A DNA stretch of 64,000 nucleotides from WRGT01 sp964450405. Lineage in GTDB: Bacteria; Spirochaetota; UBA4802; UBA5550. Below are positions 44,509 through 53,877 of the stretch, one piece after another. The notes under the pieces are model-generated. The model was not told the origin of the DNA. It did no database searches and worked only from the letters and a program-made list of their open reading frames with translations. The stretch spans positions 62,001 through 126,000 of the forward strand of contig CAYVCQ010000009.1 of the NCBI GenBank assembly GCA_964450405.1. Direction: 5' to 3'. The translations under genes were made by a program, and so were the position numbers. Each line of letters begins with the position of its first letter. Within the stretch, counting starts at the first letter, position 1.

Positions 44509-45510
44509 ATGATATTTCAATCAATCAGGAATCTGGTAACATCAAAAAATTTATCTGCTCAACTTAAAACATTTCAAATAATGAAGCTTGAAGGGAGCCT
44601 GATATTTTACCATGCAGGCATTGAAACAGGATTACTTAAAAATCTGGAAAAACCATCAACTCTCGAGGATCTCGCTTATAAATCAAACATAACCAATAAA
44701 CAACTTTTATCATCATTGCTGGATATGGGTTGCTCGCTGAAGGAGATCTCATGTAAAAAGGGGATATACAGATTAAAGGGAACGATGTCGAAAGCGCTTA
44801 CTGATAATGCACCTCTTAGAGAACTCATTAGAGAAACAGTCCAATATCATGCAGATGTGGCCCGACAACTTGACACTTATCTTTCAGGAAATAAAAAAGG
44901 TAATTACCTCAAAGACTTCGGCGGAATGATTGCCGAATCTTCAAGAATAATGGAGCCGATGATTAAGGCCTTTATCTATCATACCTTAAAAAAGTCTGGT
45001 CCACTGAAAATTCTCGAGTTCGGTTGCGGTGCAGGTGAATATCTGAAATACTATGTCGATATAAACAAAAACAATAGCGGCATAGCAATTGACATCGACT
45101 CTTCGGCAGTAGAAATTGCGCGTAAAAAATTAAAAGAAAATAATATAGAAAAAAATTTCACAGTAATGCATGATGATATAATGAAAGCTGAAACCCTAAA
45201 AGATAAATCATTTGATATTGTTACATCCTATTCAAACATGCATTATTTTTCAGTTGATCAGAGGATAAAACTTTTTGCATCAATACATAAACTGCTGAAT
45301 AATAATGGAAGGTTTATGCTGGCAACAGGCTTTAAATGTAAAACCCTGTCGTCATCTTATTATGATCTGATTTTTTCTGCTACACAGGGACTCTATCCGC
45401 TTCCGGACATCAATGATATTGTGAGCGATATGAAAAAATGCGGATTCACAAGAGTCAAAACTGTTAATTTATTCGGAGAGTCATTCAGCGGGATAGTAGC
45501 TTTTAAATAA
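44509..45510 (+). CDS. SAM-dependent methyltransferase with N-terminal winged-helix domain
   Basis: 333 residues. The N-terminus (1-95) resembles the dimerisation winged-helix domain of small-molecule methyltransferases (LEDLAYKSNITNKQLLSSLL). The class I fold starts at about 160 with motif I LKILEFGCGAGEYLKYYVDI, then acidic GIAIDIDSSAVEIARKKL and DIVTSYSNMHYF. RBS GGAGGGACT. It methylates an unknown small molecule in the cytosol. It precedes the futalosine genes but lacks UbiE/MenG motifs, so it is probably not the demethylmenaquinone methyltransferase. Confidence 0.82.
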   Translation: MIFQSIRNLVTSKNLSAQLKTFQIMKLEGSLIFYHAGIETGLLKNLEKPSTLEDLAYKSNITNKQLLSSLLDMGCSLKEISCKKGIYRLKGTMSKALTDNAPLRELIRETVQYHADVARQLDTYLSGNKKGNYLKDFGGMIAESSRIMEPMIKAFIYHTLKKSGPLKILEFGCGAGEYLKYYVDINKNNSGIAIDIDSSAVEIARKKLKENNIEKNFTVMHDDIMKAETLKDKSFDIVTSYSNMHYFSVDQRIKLFASIHKLLNNNGRFMLATGFKCKTLSSSYYDLIFSATQGLYPLPDINDIVSDMKKCGFTRVKTVNLFGESFSGIVAFK

Positions 45511-45740
45511 GAAATTGCTCAAAAATTGAGGTAAAATTGCTCTCCGCCGTGCCTCTGGCTGGACGGAGAAAGAATGCTTCCGGTTAATGATCACCTGCTT
45601 AAATAGCAGAAATATTTTATGAATTTAAGTTGATTAATTTATATCAGGGTAACTATTGTCATGAATAAGTAAATTATTTTAATAATTCATTGCATGGCAT
45701 GAAAAGTTAAATATTTTACTAAAGGGGAGAAAATCAGATT

Positions 45741-46850
45741 ATGAATTCAGGCAATATACCGGAAGATATTATTAAAGATAAAAAGCTTATTCCAGTATGG
45801 GATAAAGTTAAGACATCTGTTCCTGTTTCAGAAGATGACCTTCGTCTTATGCTCTCCACTGATGACGTCATGGGGTTGGGGGCGATTGCCGGTTATGTAA
45901 GGAATAAGCTTAACGGAAGAAAGGGCTTTTATGGTGTAAATATGAATCTCAACTACACCAATATCTGTGAGCTGAGATGTCCGCTTTGCGCTTTCTCATG
46001 CGATAGAGGCGACCCGCAGGCGTATATTTATACTCTTGATGAAATTGAAAACAGGATAAGGGCAGAGGCTGAAAATGGTATTGATGAAGTTCATATTGTA
46101 GGGGGGCTTCATTCAGATTTAAAACTGGAATATTTTGAAGAGATGCTCAGTCGTATAAAGAAGATAAAAAGCGATATGTTTATTGTGGCATTCACTGCGG
46201 TGGAGTATGATTATTTTGCAAAGATAAATAATATTTCAATTGAAGAGGTTTTCAAGAGACTTATCGATGCAGGGCTTGGGGCATTGCCGGGTGGCGGTGC
46301 AGAGATATTTGCCGAGGAAAAAAGAAGCGTTATAGCTCCGAAGAAAATTTCCGGGAAGCGCTGGCTGGAGATAATGAAGATTGCACACGGCTTCGGGCTT
46401 AAGACAAATGCAACACTTCTCTATAATCATATTGAAGATATGGATGATATTGTTCATCATCTTTCACAGCTAAGGTCAGTGCAGGATGAAACCGGCGGGT
46501 TTAAAACATTTGTCCCATTGTCGTATCACGATGAGAATACCGGAATCAAAGCAAAGAAAAAGTCAAGTACAGGTTTTGATGATATAAGGCTTTACGCATC
46601 ATCCCGGATTTATCTTCATAATATTCCACATATAAAAGCTTTATGGATGTATATCGGAGAGAAGATGGCACAGGTGCTTCTGAACTTCGGAGTGGATGAT
46701 ATCGGCGCGACATATAATTATGAAAAGGTTGTACATTCTGCGGGGGCAGCTACTGCTGATTTCGGGTCAGAGGTTTTCCTCAGACGGCTTATTGAATCTG
46801 CAGGTTTTGAACCTGAGCGAGTTACAGCAGCATATGAGGTAAAAAAATGA
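45741..46850 (+). CDS. mqnE: aminofutalosine synthase (radical SAM)
   Basis: 369 residues. The radical-SAM site is in NYTNICELRCPLCAFSC (C-x3-C-x2-C), followed by EVHIVGGLHSDLKLEYFEEM, PGGGAEIFAEEKRSVIAPKK, and WLEIMKIAHGFGLKTNATLL, the usual MqnE order. It joins the MqnA product to SAM, giving aminofutalosine. It overlaps mqnA by ATGA, the pathway's step 1 enzyme. RBS AAAGGGGAGA. MqnC at 47865 is the sister radical-SAM enzyme, with which it could be confused; the PGGGAEIF segment favours MqnE. Confidence 0.93.
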   Translation: MNSGNIPEDIIKDKKLIPVWDKVKTSVPVSEDDLRLMLSTDDVMGLGAIAGYVRNKLNGRKGFYGVNMNLNYTNICELRCPLCAFSCDRGDPQAYIYTLDEIENRIRAEAENGIDEVHIVGGLHSDLKLEYFEEMLSRIKKIKSDMFIVAFTAVEYDYFAKINNISIEEVFKRLIDAGLGALPGGGAEIFAEEKRSVIAPKKISGKRWLEIMKIAHGFGLKTNATLLYNHIEDMDDIVHHLSQLRSVQDETGGFKTFVPLSYHDENTGIKAKKKSSTGFDDIRLYASSRIYLHNIPHIKALWMYIGEKMAQVLLNFGVDDIGATYNYEKVVHSAGAATADFGSEVFLRRLIESAGFEPERVTAAYEVKK

Positions 46851-47659
46851 AACTTGGATATATTGATTATCTTAACTGTTATCCCTTTTACCACCATATG
46901 TTCCGGAAAGAGCCGCTGGATAATACAGTTGTACCCCGGTATCCCGGAGAACTTAATCTTTTAATGAAAGAGGGTTCTCTCGATATGAGCCCGATTTCAG
47001 CAGGGGCTTATCCCGAGATGCAGGATAGCGTCGTTCTTCTTCCTGATTTTTGTCTAAGCTCATTAGGCTATGTCCGTTCAGTGGTGCTTCAGAGTAAACT
47101 CCCCATTGAAGATCTAAACGGAAAAAAAATAGGTCTTACTTCAGCGTCTAAAACGTCAATGGTACTGCTTAAAATTCTGCTGGAAAAATATTATCATCTC
47201 AAGCCGGAGTATATTTCATGCACACCGAATCCCGATATGGCCAATCTTGATGCGGCGCTTGTAATCGGTAACGAGGCGATGGTGGAGACCGATAGACCGA
47301 TGCCGTACATTTATGATCTTGGTGACCTCTGGCTTAGAAAGACCGGATATCCCGTAGTGTTCGCAGTTATTGCTGTTCAGAAGAAAACTGCTTCTGAACA
47401 TATTGACAAGGTGCGGGAAGTTTCAGATTCGTTCAGACTCTCTCTTAATGATCTGCGCGACAATAGACCTGATGTAGTAAAATACGCAGGCGAGAAGTAT
47501 CCGCACATTACATACGATATAGATCACTACTACAATCTTCTAAAGTTTGATTTTACTGAAGATCTGAAAAAAGCTCTTCAATTTTACTTTGCAGAGGCTG
47601 CTGCGATGGGCTTGCTTGAACCCGTTAAGAGGATTGAGTATTTAAGAAATAATGAGTAA
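46847..47659 (+). CDS. mqnA: chorismate dehydratase
   Basis: 270 residues, typical. Begins MKLGYIDYLNCYPFYHHMF, followed by MKEGSLDMSPISAGAYPEMQ and GYVRSVVLQSKLPIEDLNGK, then IGLTSASKTSMVLLKILLEK and ALVIGNEAMVETDRPMPYIY. Periplasmic-binding-protein-like fold without signal peptide. It dehydrates chorismate to 3-enolpyruvylbenzoate, the entry to futalosine-type menaquinone synthesis. Coupled to mqnE by a four-base overlap; a repeat element separates it from mqnC. Confidence 0.94.
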   Translation: MKLGYIDYLNCYPFYHHMFRKEPLDNTVVPRYPGELNLLMKEGSLDMSPISAGAYPEMQDSVVLLPDFCLSSLGYVRSVVLQSKLPIEDLNGKKIGLTSASKTSMVLLKILLEKYYHLKPEYISCTPNPDMANLDAALVIGNEAMVETDRPMPYIYDLGDLWLRKTGYPVVFAVIAVQKKTASEHIDKVREVSDSFRLSLNDLRDNRPDVVKYAGEKYPHITYDIDHYYNLLKFDFTEDLKKALQFYFAEAAAMGLLEPVKRIEYLRNNE

Positions 47660-47677
47660 TGTTCAAAACATTATATT

Positions 47678-47828
47678 GGGGGCTGTCTTAAAATTAGTAT
47701 CTCCTCTCCCTTGATGGGAGGGGCGGGGGAGGGTGATTTACAAGTCCTGATTAAATCATGAACTATATCACCCCCACCTAACCTCCCCCGTCAAGGGGGA
47801 GGGATTTACGGACATTGAGACAACCCCA
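47678..47828. repeat. 151-bp G/C-rich inverted-repeat element between mqnA and mqnC
   Basis: Outer ends GGGGGCTGTCTTAA and TTGAGACAACCCCAT are imperfect inverted repeats. Inner arms CTCTCCCTTGATGGGAGGGG (47704-47723) with GGGGGAGGGTGAT, and ATCACCCCCACCTAACCTCC with CCCGTCAAGGGGGAGGG, pair over about 35 bases. The loop is AT-rich. No ORF inside. Confidence 0.65.
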
Positions 47829-47864
47829 TGGTATTGGACTTTACGTGGGATAAAGGAAATTTCT

Positions 47865-48941
47865 ATGATAAATAAAGAAGACTTAAAAGATAAAATAAAA
47901 GCAGGTAAAAGAATAACTTCTGAAGAGGGTGAATCTCTATTTGACTGGGATATTGTTGAGCTTGGCGCAATGGGTGATCTTCGTAGAAAGATGATCTACC
48001 CTGATGAAACAGCCGGTTTCATTATTGACAGGATAATCAATTATACAAATATCTGTGAGGCTCAGTGCAGATTCTGTGCATATCATTCAAGAGCGGGGAG
48101 AATCGATCCATATAATCTTCAGCTTGATGAAATTTTAGAAAAGATTCAGGAATTGAATAATATCAGCGGTTTGCAGGTTATGCTGCAGGGGGGACTTCAT
48201 CCCGATGCGACACTTGAATTTTATGTGCAGATGGTATCAGCAATAAGAAAACGTTTTCCGGATATATACCTTCACTCTTTTTCACCTTCAGAGATAGTTC
48301 ATATCTCCGCAAAGAGCGGACTATCATATGAGGAGATACTCAAAGCACTGAAAGATGCAGGACTTAATTCAATACCCGGAGCATCGGATCTCCTTGTTGA
48401 CAGAATAAGAAACATCGTGAGTCCTAAAAAGAGTACAACAGAACAGTGGTGTAATGTAATGAGGGCTCTGAAGGTAAACGGTATGGGCTCAACAGCTACG
48501 ATGACTTACGGCATGGGAGAGACAAATGCAGAGAGGATTGAACATCTGAATGTAATCCGCTCAATACAGGACGAAACCGGAATACTCCGCGCGTTTATTC
48601 CATGGTCATTCTCTCCGAAAAATACAGACATGGAACATATAGTTCCGGCAACCGGAGTTGACTATCTTAAAATGGTGGCAATTGCCCGTATATTTCTCGA
48701 TAACATTAAGTATATCCAGGCCGGTTGGCTCACAGAAGGGCTTAAGCTCGCTCAGATTGCTCTTGCTATGGGTGCTAACGACATGGGTGGTGTTCTCATG
48801 GAAGAGGTCGTTGTGAAAGCAACCGGTGTCGAAACTTCAACGAACATGAAAGAACTTATTGAAATTATAAAAAATTCCGGAAAGGAGCCGGTTCTTCGCG
48901 ACTCGGAGTATCGGATTGTTCAAAGATTTGACCAGGATTAA
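47865..48941 (+). CDS. mqnC: cyclic dehypoxanthine futalosine synthase (radical SAM)
   Basis: 358 residues. Radical-SAM motif in NYTNICEAQCRFCAYHSRAG (C-x3-C-x2-C). Other family segments are VMLQGGLHPDATLEFYVQMV, DIYLHSFSPSEIVHISAKSG, LNSIPGASDLLVDRIRNIVS, and FIPWSFSPKNTDME. It cyclises dehypoxanthine futalosine after MqnB has removed hypoxanthine. Start ATG follows AAAGGAAATTTCT. The order of the rightward genes is mqnE, mqnA, mqnC with a repeat element before this one. Confidence 0.95.
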   Translation: MINKEDLKDKIKAGKRITSEEGESLFDWDIVELGAMGDLRRKMIYPDETAGFIIDRIINYTNICEAQCRFCAYHSRAGRIDPYNLQLDEILEKIQELNNISGLQVMLQGGLHPDATLEFYVQMVSAIRKRFPDIYLHSFSPSEIVHISAKSGLSYEEILKALKDAGLNSIPGASDLLVDRIRNIVSPKKSTTEQWCNVMRALKVNGMGSTATMTYGMGETNAERIEHLNVIRSIQDETGILRAFIPWSFSPKNTDMEHIVPATGVDYLKMVAIARIFLDNIKYIQAGWLTEGLKLAQIALAMGANDMGGVLMEEVVVKATGVETSTNMKELIEIIKNSGKEPVLRDSEYRIVQRFDQD

Positions 48942-49089
48942 ATGATTTAGTGATTATCAGGATTTTGTAAAAAGTAAAAAAATGAATAATAGCTTAAACA
49001 TTTCTTTATTGGTTTTTTACAATCTCAACTGGAGGATAGGGGAAAGTAGTATTAAATTAAATATTGGCGATAATCCCCTCTCTTTTGAA

Positions 49090-49118
49090 AGAAGATGTTA
49101 GTGGGATGAACATCTTCT
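49090..49118. terminator. hairpin between convergent mqnC and mqnB
   Basis: AGAAGATGTT pairs perfectly with AACATCTTCT around a nine-base loop (AGTGGGATG). On the minus strand it is followed by a short T/C-rich stretch. It lies three bases from the mqnB stop and probably ends transcription from one or both sides. Confidence 0.6.
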
Positions 49119-49120
49119 AT

Positions 49121-49732
49121 TTAAGATAGAAAATTTGTAATAAAGAATTGAGAAAGTAAATCTCGTGTGTTCTTAATATTTTCTATAATCTGATTATCCA
49201 CAGTATGAGCCGGAGTATCTGTAACGATCTTGAACAGATAGTTTTTAACTTTAAATGTTCTGCATGCCTGGACAAAGCCGGCGCCTTCCATGTCGACAAG
49301 CGAAGCGAGTTTTCCAACTTTTTCTCTCTCCTCCGATGAAACAACAGCTACATCCTGAGTGGCAAGAGTTACCGTCTTGTAACCTGTGAGAGTCTCCGGT
49401 TTTAAATATCTCGGCTTTGATCCAATCAGGGTGGGCCGGTCGTAATCTATCACTGAGTCTATGTGCAGAATATCTCCTAGGTTAAAACTCTCCGAAGTCG
49501 AACCTGCGGCGCCAATGTTGTACATAATTTCTACTTTATATTTCGTAATTAAATATGTTGCCGCAATGGCGGCGCTTGCTTTACCTATTCCTGATAAAAT
49601 AAGATAAACTGATTCGTGCTGATAAAGAGGCAGGGGTTTTTCCTCTATGCAGGTGAAAAGTCCGGAATCAATAAATGGCGCTGCTTCGAGGCGTGTTGCT
49701 ATTACAATTCCTGTTGCTGTACCGCCGTTCAT
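49121..49732 (-). CDS. mqnB: futalosine hydrolase
   Basis: 203 residues. Nucleoside-phosphorylase fold: YLILSGIGKASAAIAATYLI, IMYNIGAAGSTSESFNLGDI, the Glu-bearing LVDMEGAGFVQACRTF and a late FKIVTDTPAHTVDN. It cleaves hypoxanthine (or adenine) from futalosine. Its start overlaps the mqnD stop by four bases. MTA/SAH nucleosidases share the fold, but the DTPAH tail and the mqn neighbours decide for MqnB. Confidence 0.92.
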   Translation of the reverse strand: MNGGTATGIVIATRLEAAPFIDSGLFTCIEEKPLPLYQHESVYLILSGIGKASAAIAATYLITKYKVEIMYNIGAAGSTSESFNLGDILHIDSVIDYDRPTLIGSKPRYLKPETLTGYKTVTLATQDVAVVSSEEREKVGKLASLVDMEGAGFVQACRTFKVKNYLFKIVTDTPAHTVDNQIIENIKNTRDLLSQFFITNFLS

Positions 49733-50532
49733 GATATGATTTGTCTCTCTATTGCCATCTCTTCAAGTTTTTTTACAGCTTTATGTCCCGCTTCTCCGAG
49801 GTCGATTGTGAAATCGTTCACATAAAGTTTAATGTGGTTTTCGATCACTTCATCATCAAGCTCCTGAGAGTACCTTTTGATGAACTCTTCCGAAGCGTCG
49901 GGATTTTTGAGCGCATACTGAACTGATGATTTTAAAATTGCATTGAGTTCATTTTTCTCATCTTTTGTGAAGCGGTCATTTTTGATTGCTATGCATCCAA
50001 GCGGTATAGGGTATGATGTTTCTTTCTCCCACCATTCTCCAAGGTCAACAATTGAACTGAGTCCGAAATTTTGATAAACAAATCTTCCTTCGTGTATAAT
50101 CAATCCGGCATCATATGTTCCGTTTTGAACTCCAGTCATTATACGGTCAAACCTTGTGGGAATAATATTTGTTATATCGGGATTCCAGAGTCTCAGGAGC
50201 ATATAGGCAGTAGTGTATTCACCGGGAATAGCAATTTTCATATCTTCAATTGATTTATCAGAATCAGCCTTAACCAGAAGCGGACCGCATCCGAAACCGA
50301 GAGCTGATCCTGAATTGAGCAGATCATACTTATTTTTAAGATAGAGGTAAGCGTGAAATGACAGCTTGGTAATATCAAATCTGCCGGTGAAGGCAGAATC
50401 ATTCAGAGTTTCAACATCATGAAGGTGAGTGACAAATTCGTAATCTCCTGTATCAACAAGACCGTGAAGCATTGCGTGAAAAATAAAAGTGTCGTTCGGG
50501 CAAGGTGAAAAAGCTATGTTTACAGTTCTCAT
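49729..50532 (-). CDS. mqnD: 1,4-dihydroxy-6-naphthoate synthase
   Basis: 267 residues. Begins NIAFSPCPNDTFIFHAMLHG, the family hallmark, then TKLSFHAYLYLKNKYDLLNS, ALGFGCGPLLVKADSDKS, NGTYDAGLIIHEGRFVYQNF and DLGEWWEKETSYPIPLGCIA. It makes 1,4-dihydroxy-6-naphthoate from the MqnC product. First gene of the leftward mqnD-mqnB pair, 19 bases downstream of the hybrid kinase gene. With the other four genes the route from chorismate to dihydroxynaphthoate is complete in this window. Confidence 0.94.
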   Translation of the reverse strand: MRTVNIAFSPCPNDTFIFHAMLHGLVDTGDYEFVTHLHDVETLNDSAFTGRFDITKLSFHAYLYLKNKYDLLNSGSALGFGCGPLLVKADSDKSIEDMKIAIPGEYTTAYMLLRLWNPDITNIIPTRFDRIMTGVQNGTYDAGLIIHEGRFVYQNFGLSSIVDLGEWWEKETSYPIPLGCIAIKNDRFTKDEKNELNAILKSSVQYALKNPDASEEFIKRYSQELDDEVIENHIKLYVNDFTIDLGEAGHKAVKKLEEMAIERQIIS

Positions 50533-50550
50533 TATTTCTACTCTGGATAT

Positions 50551-53500
50551 TTATAATATATCTGTTACAACAACAGTAAGGTCATCTTCAAATAAACCCT
50601 TATTTCCGGACCACTCTTCAAGATGAGTCTTTATACCGTGTGTAAACGTTGCAGCATTTTTATCTGCATTATTTTTTACATACTCATGGAATCTTTCATC
50701 TCCGAAATACTCTCCCGACACATTCCTGGTCTCGGTAACACAGTCTGTATAAAGTATTACTCTGTCTCCAGGTTCAATATCAATTTCAATTAGTTCACAG
50801 CTGACAATGGGGAAGACTCCAAGTATCTTGCCTCTGGACTTTATTGTTACTATTTCGAGGGTATTTTTTTTCAGAATGATTAGAGGACTATGACCTGCGT
50901 TAGAGTGAACAAGTTTCATCCGGTCAAGGTCTATGTAAATATAACTTGCAGCTACAAAATGAGTTTCACATTTACCATAGAGAGTATTGTGTATATTCAT
51001 CAGAAGTTTATCAGGCTGATCATAAAGCAGAGCCTGCATATAGAAAGCAATTTTAACCATGGATGCAATTAGTGAAGCAGGGATTCCATGTCCCGATACA
51101 TCTGCTACAAGTATTCCAATCCTTCTGGTATCTGTATAATGGTAATCGTAAAAATCTCCACCTATAAGATCCATCGGTTTGTATGACACCTGTATATCAA
51201 GACCCGGGAGATCGGGTAGTTTGTCTGGAAGAATTGAATATTGAATTCTTCTGGCTATCTCAAGTTCTTTGTGCAGACTGTCGAGTCTGTTGTTTTTGCG
51301 TACAGCTTCTTTCAAAGTAAGAAGCATATCAACGCGGGCTATGAGTTCTCTCTTGTCAAAAGGTTTTGAAAGATAGTCATTTGCTCCTGCTTCAAATCCT
51401 GCAACTATATCCTGTATCTGATTTTTTGCAGTGAGGAGCAGCACCGGCAGCTGATAGAGAGAAAAGCGTTCTCTGATAATGCTGCATACATTGAAGCCTG
51501 TCATTCTAGGCATCATTATATCAAGTATAACCAGGTCCGGAACAGTTTTGTTCTGAATAATGTTTATTGCATCCATTCCGTTTTCAGCAGTTATAATATT
51601 GTATCCTTCAAGTTTAAGCTGGTTGACAAGTACCTGGACATTTACCGGTTCGTCATCGACAATAAGTATAGTTGCATTGTTAGATGCTTTGTGTTTTAAA
51701 CTTTTGTCTGCGATGTATTGTATATCACTTTCTTTAAGGAGCATTCCGCCGGATTTATACATGTCATCAAGGTATGATTTAGGTTGAGTCTTCATCTGGT
51801 TAAGTGCAGAATTTGATGTTGTGGGTATTGTGAATTTGAAGACCGAACCTGAGCCCTGTCTTGAAGTGACACTTATAATTCCGCCGTGAAGTTCAACAAG
51901 ATTTTTTGTAATAGCAAGACCAAGTCCTGTCCCGCCGTAACTTCTGGTATTAGTTGTGTCCACTTGTTTGAAATATTCAAATATATCTTCAAACTTTTCT
52001 TCGGGGATCCCAATACCTGTGTCAGCAATGGAGATTTCCATTTCAGTATCAGAAAGGGATGCCGAAACAGTAATTGTACCTGAATCTGTAAATTTTACAG
52101 CGTTACCGATTAAATTGTACAATATCTGCTGAATTCTGTTCTCATCAGCAAAAGCCGGAGGCATCTCGGAATTAATCTTGTTTATAATTTTTACAGATTT
52201 ACTTCCGATGACCGGTATTAGGAGAGTGGACACAAGCTCTGTAATCTGTCTCATGTCTATTGCTTTCTTGTGAAGAACAATATCATTGTTCTTCATTTTT
52301 GAAAAATCCAGTATGTCATTTACAAGATGAGATAGTCTTTTCCCGCTGAACACAATCATTTGTAGATTTGATTTCTGGTCATCGTTTAAACTGCCGGCAG
52401 CTCCATCGATCAGTGATTCGGCAATTCCGATTATGCCGGTCAGTGGTGTCTTCAGTTCGTGAGAGGTGTTGGCAAGAAAGTCATCTTTAAGTCTATTGGC
52501 TTTTTTTAGATCGTCATTTGTCGAAGTTATTTCGACGTATGCTTTTTTAAGATTCCCCACCATGCTGTTGAAAGTATCAGCAAGGACACCGAATTCATCT
52601 GTTCTTTGAATGTTTATTTTACAGTCGAGGTTGCCGTCACTGACATTTTTTGCACCACGGGTAAGTTTTCTTATGGGGATTATAATATATTCAGCAAGTA
52701 TCAGAGTAAGAATAATAGTTAATAAAAAAGCAGCAAGAGATGCCAGGACACAGATTATTACGATCGATCTTTTAAAGTTTGAAACCTCACCCTGAAAAAT
52801 TTCAATAACAACAAGTCCATTTGCCACACCCTTACTGTCAGTTATTATACCATAAACTGTTGAAGTGTTTTCTCCATAGATGCTTGTCTTTATATCTCTT
52901 CTTACAATTGTATTTCTCTGGCTTTCTATTATCCTTTTACATCTTTCAACTACATCTTTAGATTCTACGTAAAGCTCGCCCGGGATACTTTGTGATTCAC
53001 CTTTTGCAGTGAATACGCAATATAGGCCGACCTGATTGTCTCCAATATCTGTTTTTGAAGATAGTATCCGATTGCTGATGCTCAGCTGTTTTCCATTAAC
53101 CTCGAGAGTAAGAGGGGATCTTGAAACAATTCTGGCCAGTTCCTTATCGCCAAGATAAAGTGTTCCGTTTTCATTTATTTTCAGCAGATACTTCTTATCG
53201 CCAATATGTATTACAAAATCCTTTTTATATAGAACTTCATCATACTTAATTGTGATTTCATCATCCTTCCCGATGGATAGTGCTAATCCGAAGAATTCTG
53301 TTGTAATCCAGATAGTGTCAGTTTTCATAATATCTGAATCGATGATGTAAGTCAGTTTATCATTTTTCCGATCGTAGTTTATTGTAAAAAGATAACTTAT
53401 ATAATCTTCGTGGAGTCTGATTTTATTCAGATAATTAAGATATCGTTTATACTCACTGTCTTTACTTGAATTAAGTGTAGTGAGTGTTTTATGTTTTTCA

Positions 53501-53670
53501 CCATCAATAGAAAGTGCAATTGAGCGCGCAAGGGACTCTTTACTGTCGAGGAATGACTGGTAATATAATTCTCCTACATAAACGTAGAGGGTAACCCCGA
53601 GAGATACTGCAATTATCAGATCGGTAATTATCGAATAAAGAATAATCTTCTTTTTCAGGTTTATTTTCAT
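50551..53670 (-). CDS. hybrid sensor kinase with receiver and SpoIIE phosphatase domains
   Basis: 1039 residues. Membrane helix 1 at about 9-30, an extracytoplasmic sensor of about 270 residues, and helix 2 at about 300-322. HAMP follows, then HisKA with NTSHELKTPLTGIIGIAESL (His404). The ATPase has NRIQQILYNLIGNAVKFT, DTGIGIPEE and YGGTGLGLAI. The receiver has VILDIMMPRMTGF (Asp717) and LSKPFDKRE. A SpoIIE/PP2C domain follows (GGDFYD near 836, LVADVSGHGIPASLIAS, DDLTVVVTDIL). All catalytic residues are present. One protein can therefore autophosphorylate, receive phosphate on Asp717 and dephosphorylate Ser/Thr targets, linking two-component and partner-switch signalling. It is upstream of mqnD on the same strand with a 19-base gap, so co-transcription with mqnD-mqnB is possible. 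Confidence 0.92.
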   Translation of the reverse strand: MKINLKKKIILYSIITDLIIAVSLGVTLYVYVGELYYQSFLDSKESLARSIALSIDGEKHKTLTTLNSSKDSEYKRYLNYLNKIRLHEDYISYLFTINYDRKNDKLTYIIDSDIMKTDTIWITTEFFGLALSIGKDDEITIKYDEVLYKKDFVIHIGDKKYLLKINENGTLYLGDKELARIVSRSPLTLEVNGKQLSISNRILSSKTDIGDNQVGLYCVFTAKGESQSIPGELYVESKDVVERCKRIIESQRNTIVRRDIKTSIYGENTSTVYGIITDSKGVANGLVVIEIFQGEVSNFKRSIVIICVLASLAAFLLTIILTLILAEYIIIPIRKLTRGAKNVSDGNLDCKINIQRTDEFGVLADTFNSMVGNLKKAYVEITSTNDDLKKANRLKDDFLANTSHELKTPLTGIIGIAESLIDGAAGSLNDDQKSNLQMIVFSGKRLSHLVNDILDFSKMKNNDIVLHKKAIDMRQITELVSTLLIPVIGSKSVKIINKINSEMPPAFADENRIQQILYNLIGNAVKFTDSGTITVSASLSDTEMEISIADTGIGIPEEKFEDIFEYFKQVDTTNTRSYGGTGLGLAITKNLVELHGGIISVTSRQGSGSVFKFTIPTTSNSALNQMKTQPKSYLDDMYKSGGMLLKESDIQYIADKSLKHKASNNATILIVDDEPVNVQVLVNQLKLEGYNIITAENGMDAINIIQNKTVPDLVILDIMMPRMTGFNVCSIIRERFSLYQLPVLLLTAKNQIQDIVAGFEAGANDYLSKPFDKRELIARVDMLLTLKEAVRKNNRLDSLHKELEIARRIQYSILPDKLPDLPGLDIQVSYKPMDLIGGDFYDYHYTDTRRIGILVADVSGHGIPASLIASMVKIAFYMQALLYDQPDKLLMNIHNTLYGKCETHFVAASYIYIDLDRMKLVHSNAGHSPLIILKKNTLEIVTIKSRGKILGVFPIVSCELIEIDIEPGDRVILYTDCVTETRNVSGEYFGDERFHEYVKNNADKNAATFTHGIKTHLEEWSGNKGLFEDDLTVVVTDIL

Positions 53671-53877
53671 ATAAAATAAAATACTCCAGTCATCTTTTCA
53701 GAACGCAATTTTAATGTAATGCTAATAATATCATTTTAAAATAACGGGATGTCAATATAAAAAATTTATAATTATCGGGATGATTATAAATGTTGGACAA
53801 TCTAATAAGTCTCATCTCCCCACTCCCGGAGGGAGAGGGAGGAGTAAAACTTCATTTGATACAGTCTCTATTTTTTC

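Noticed and set aside
44509..45510. Methyltransferase as the menaquinone methyltransferase MenG/UbiE
   Set aside because: It has an N-terminal winged-helix domain and lacks the UbiE signature motifs, despite lying next to the mqn genes.
53811..53850. G-rich CTCCCGGAGGGAGAGGGAGG as another inverted-repeat element
   Set aside because: A short palindrome is present, but no matching outer arms were found.
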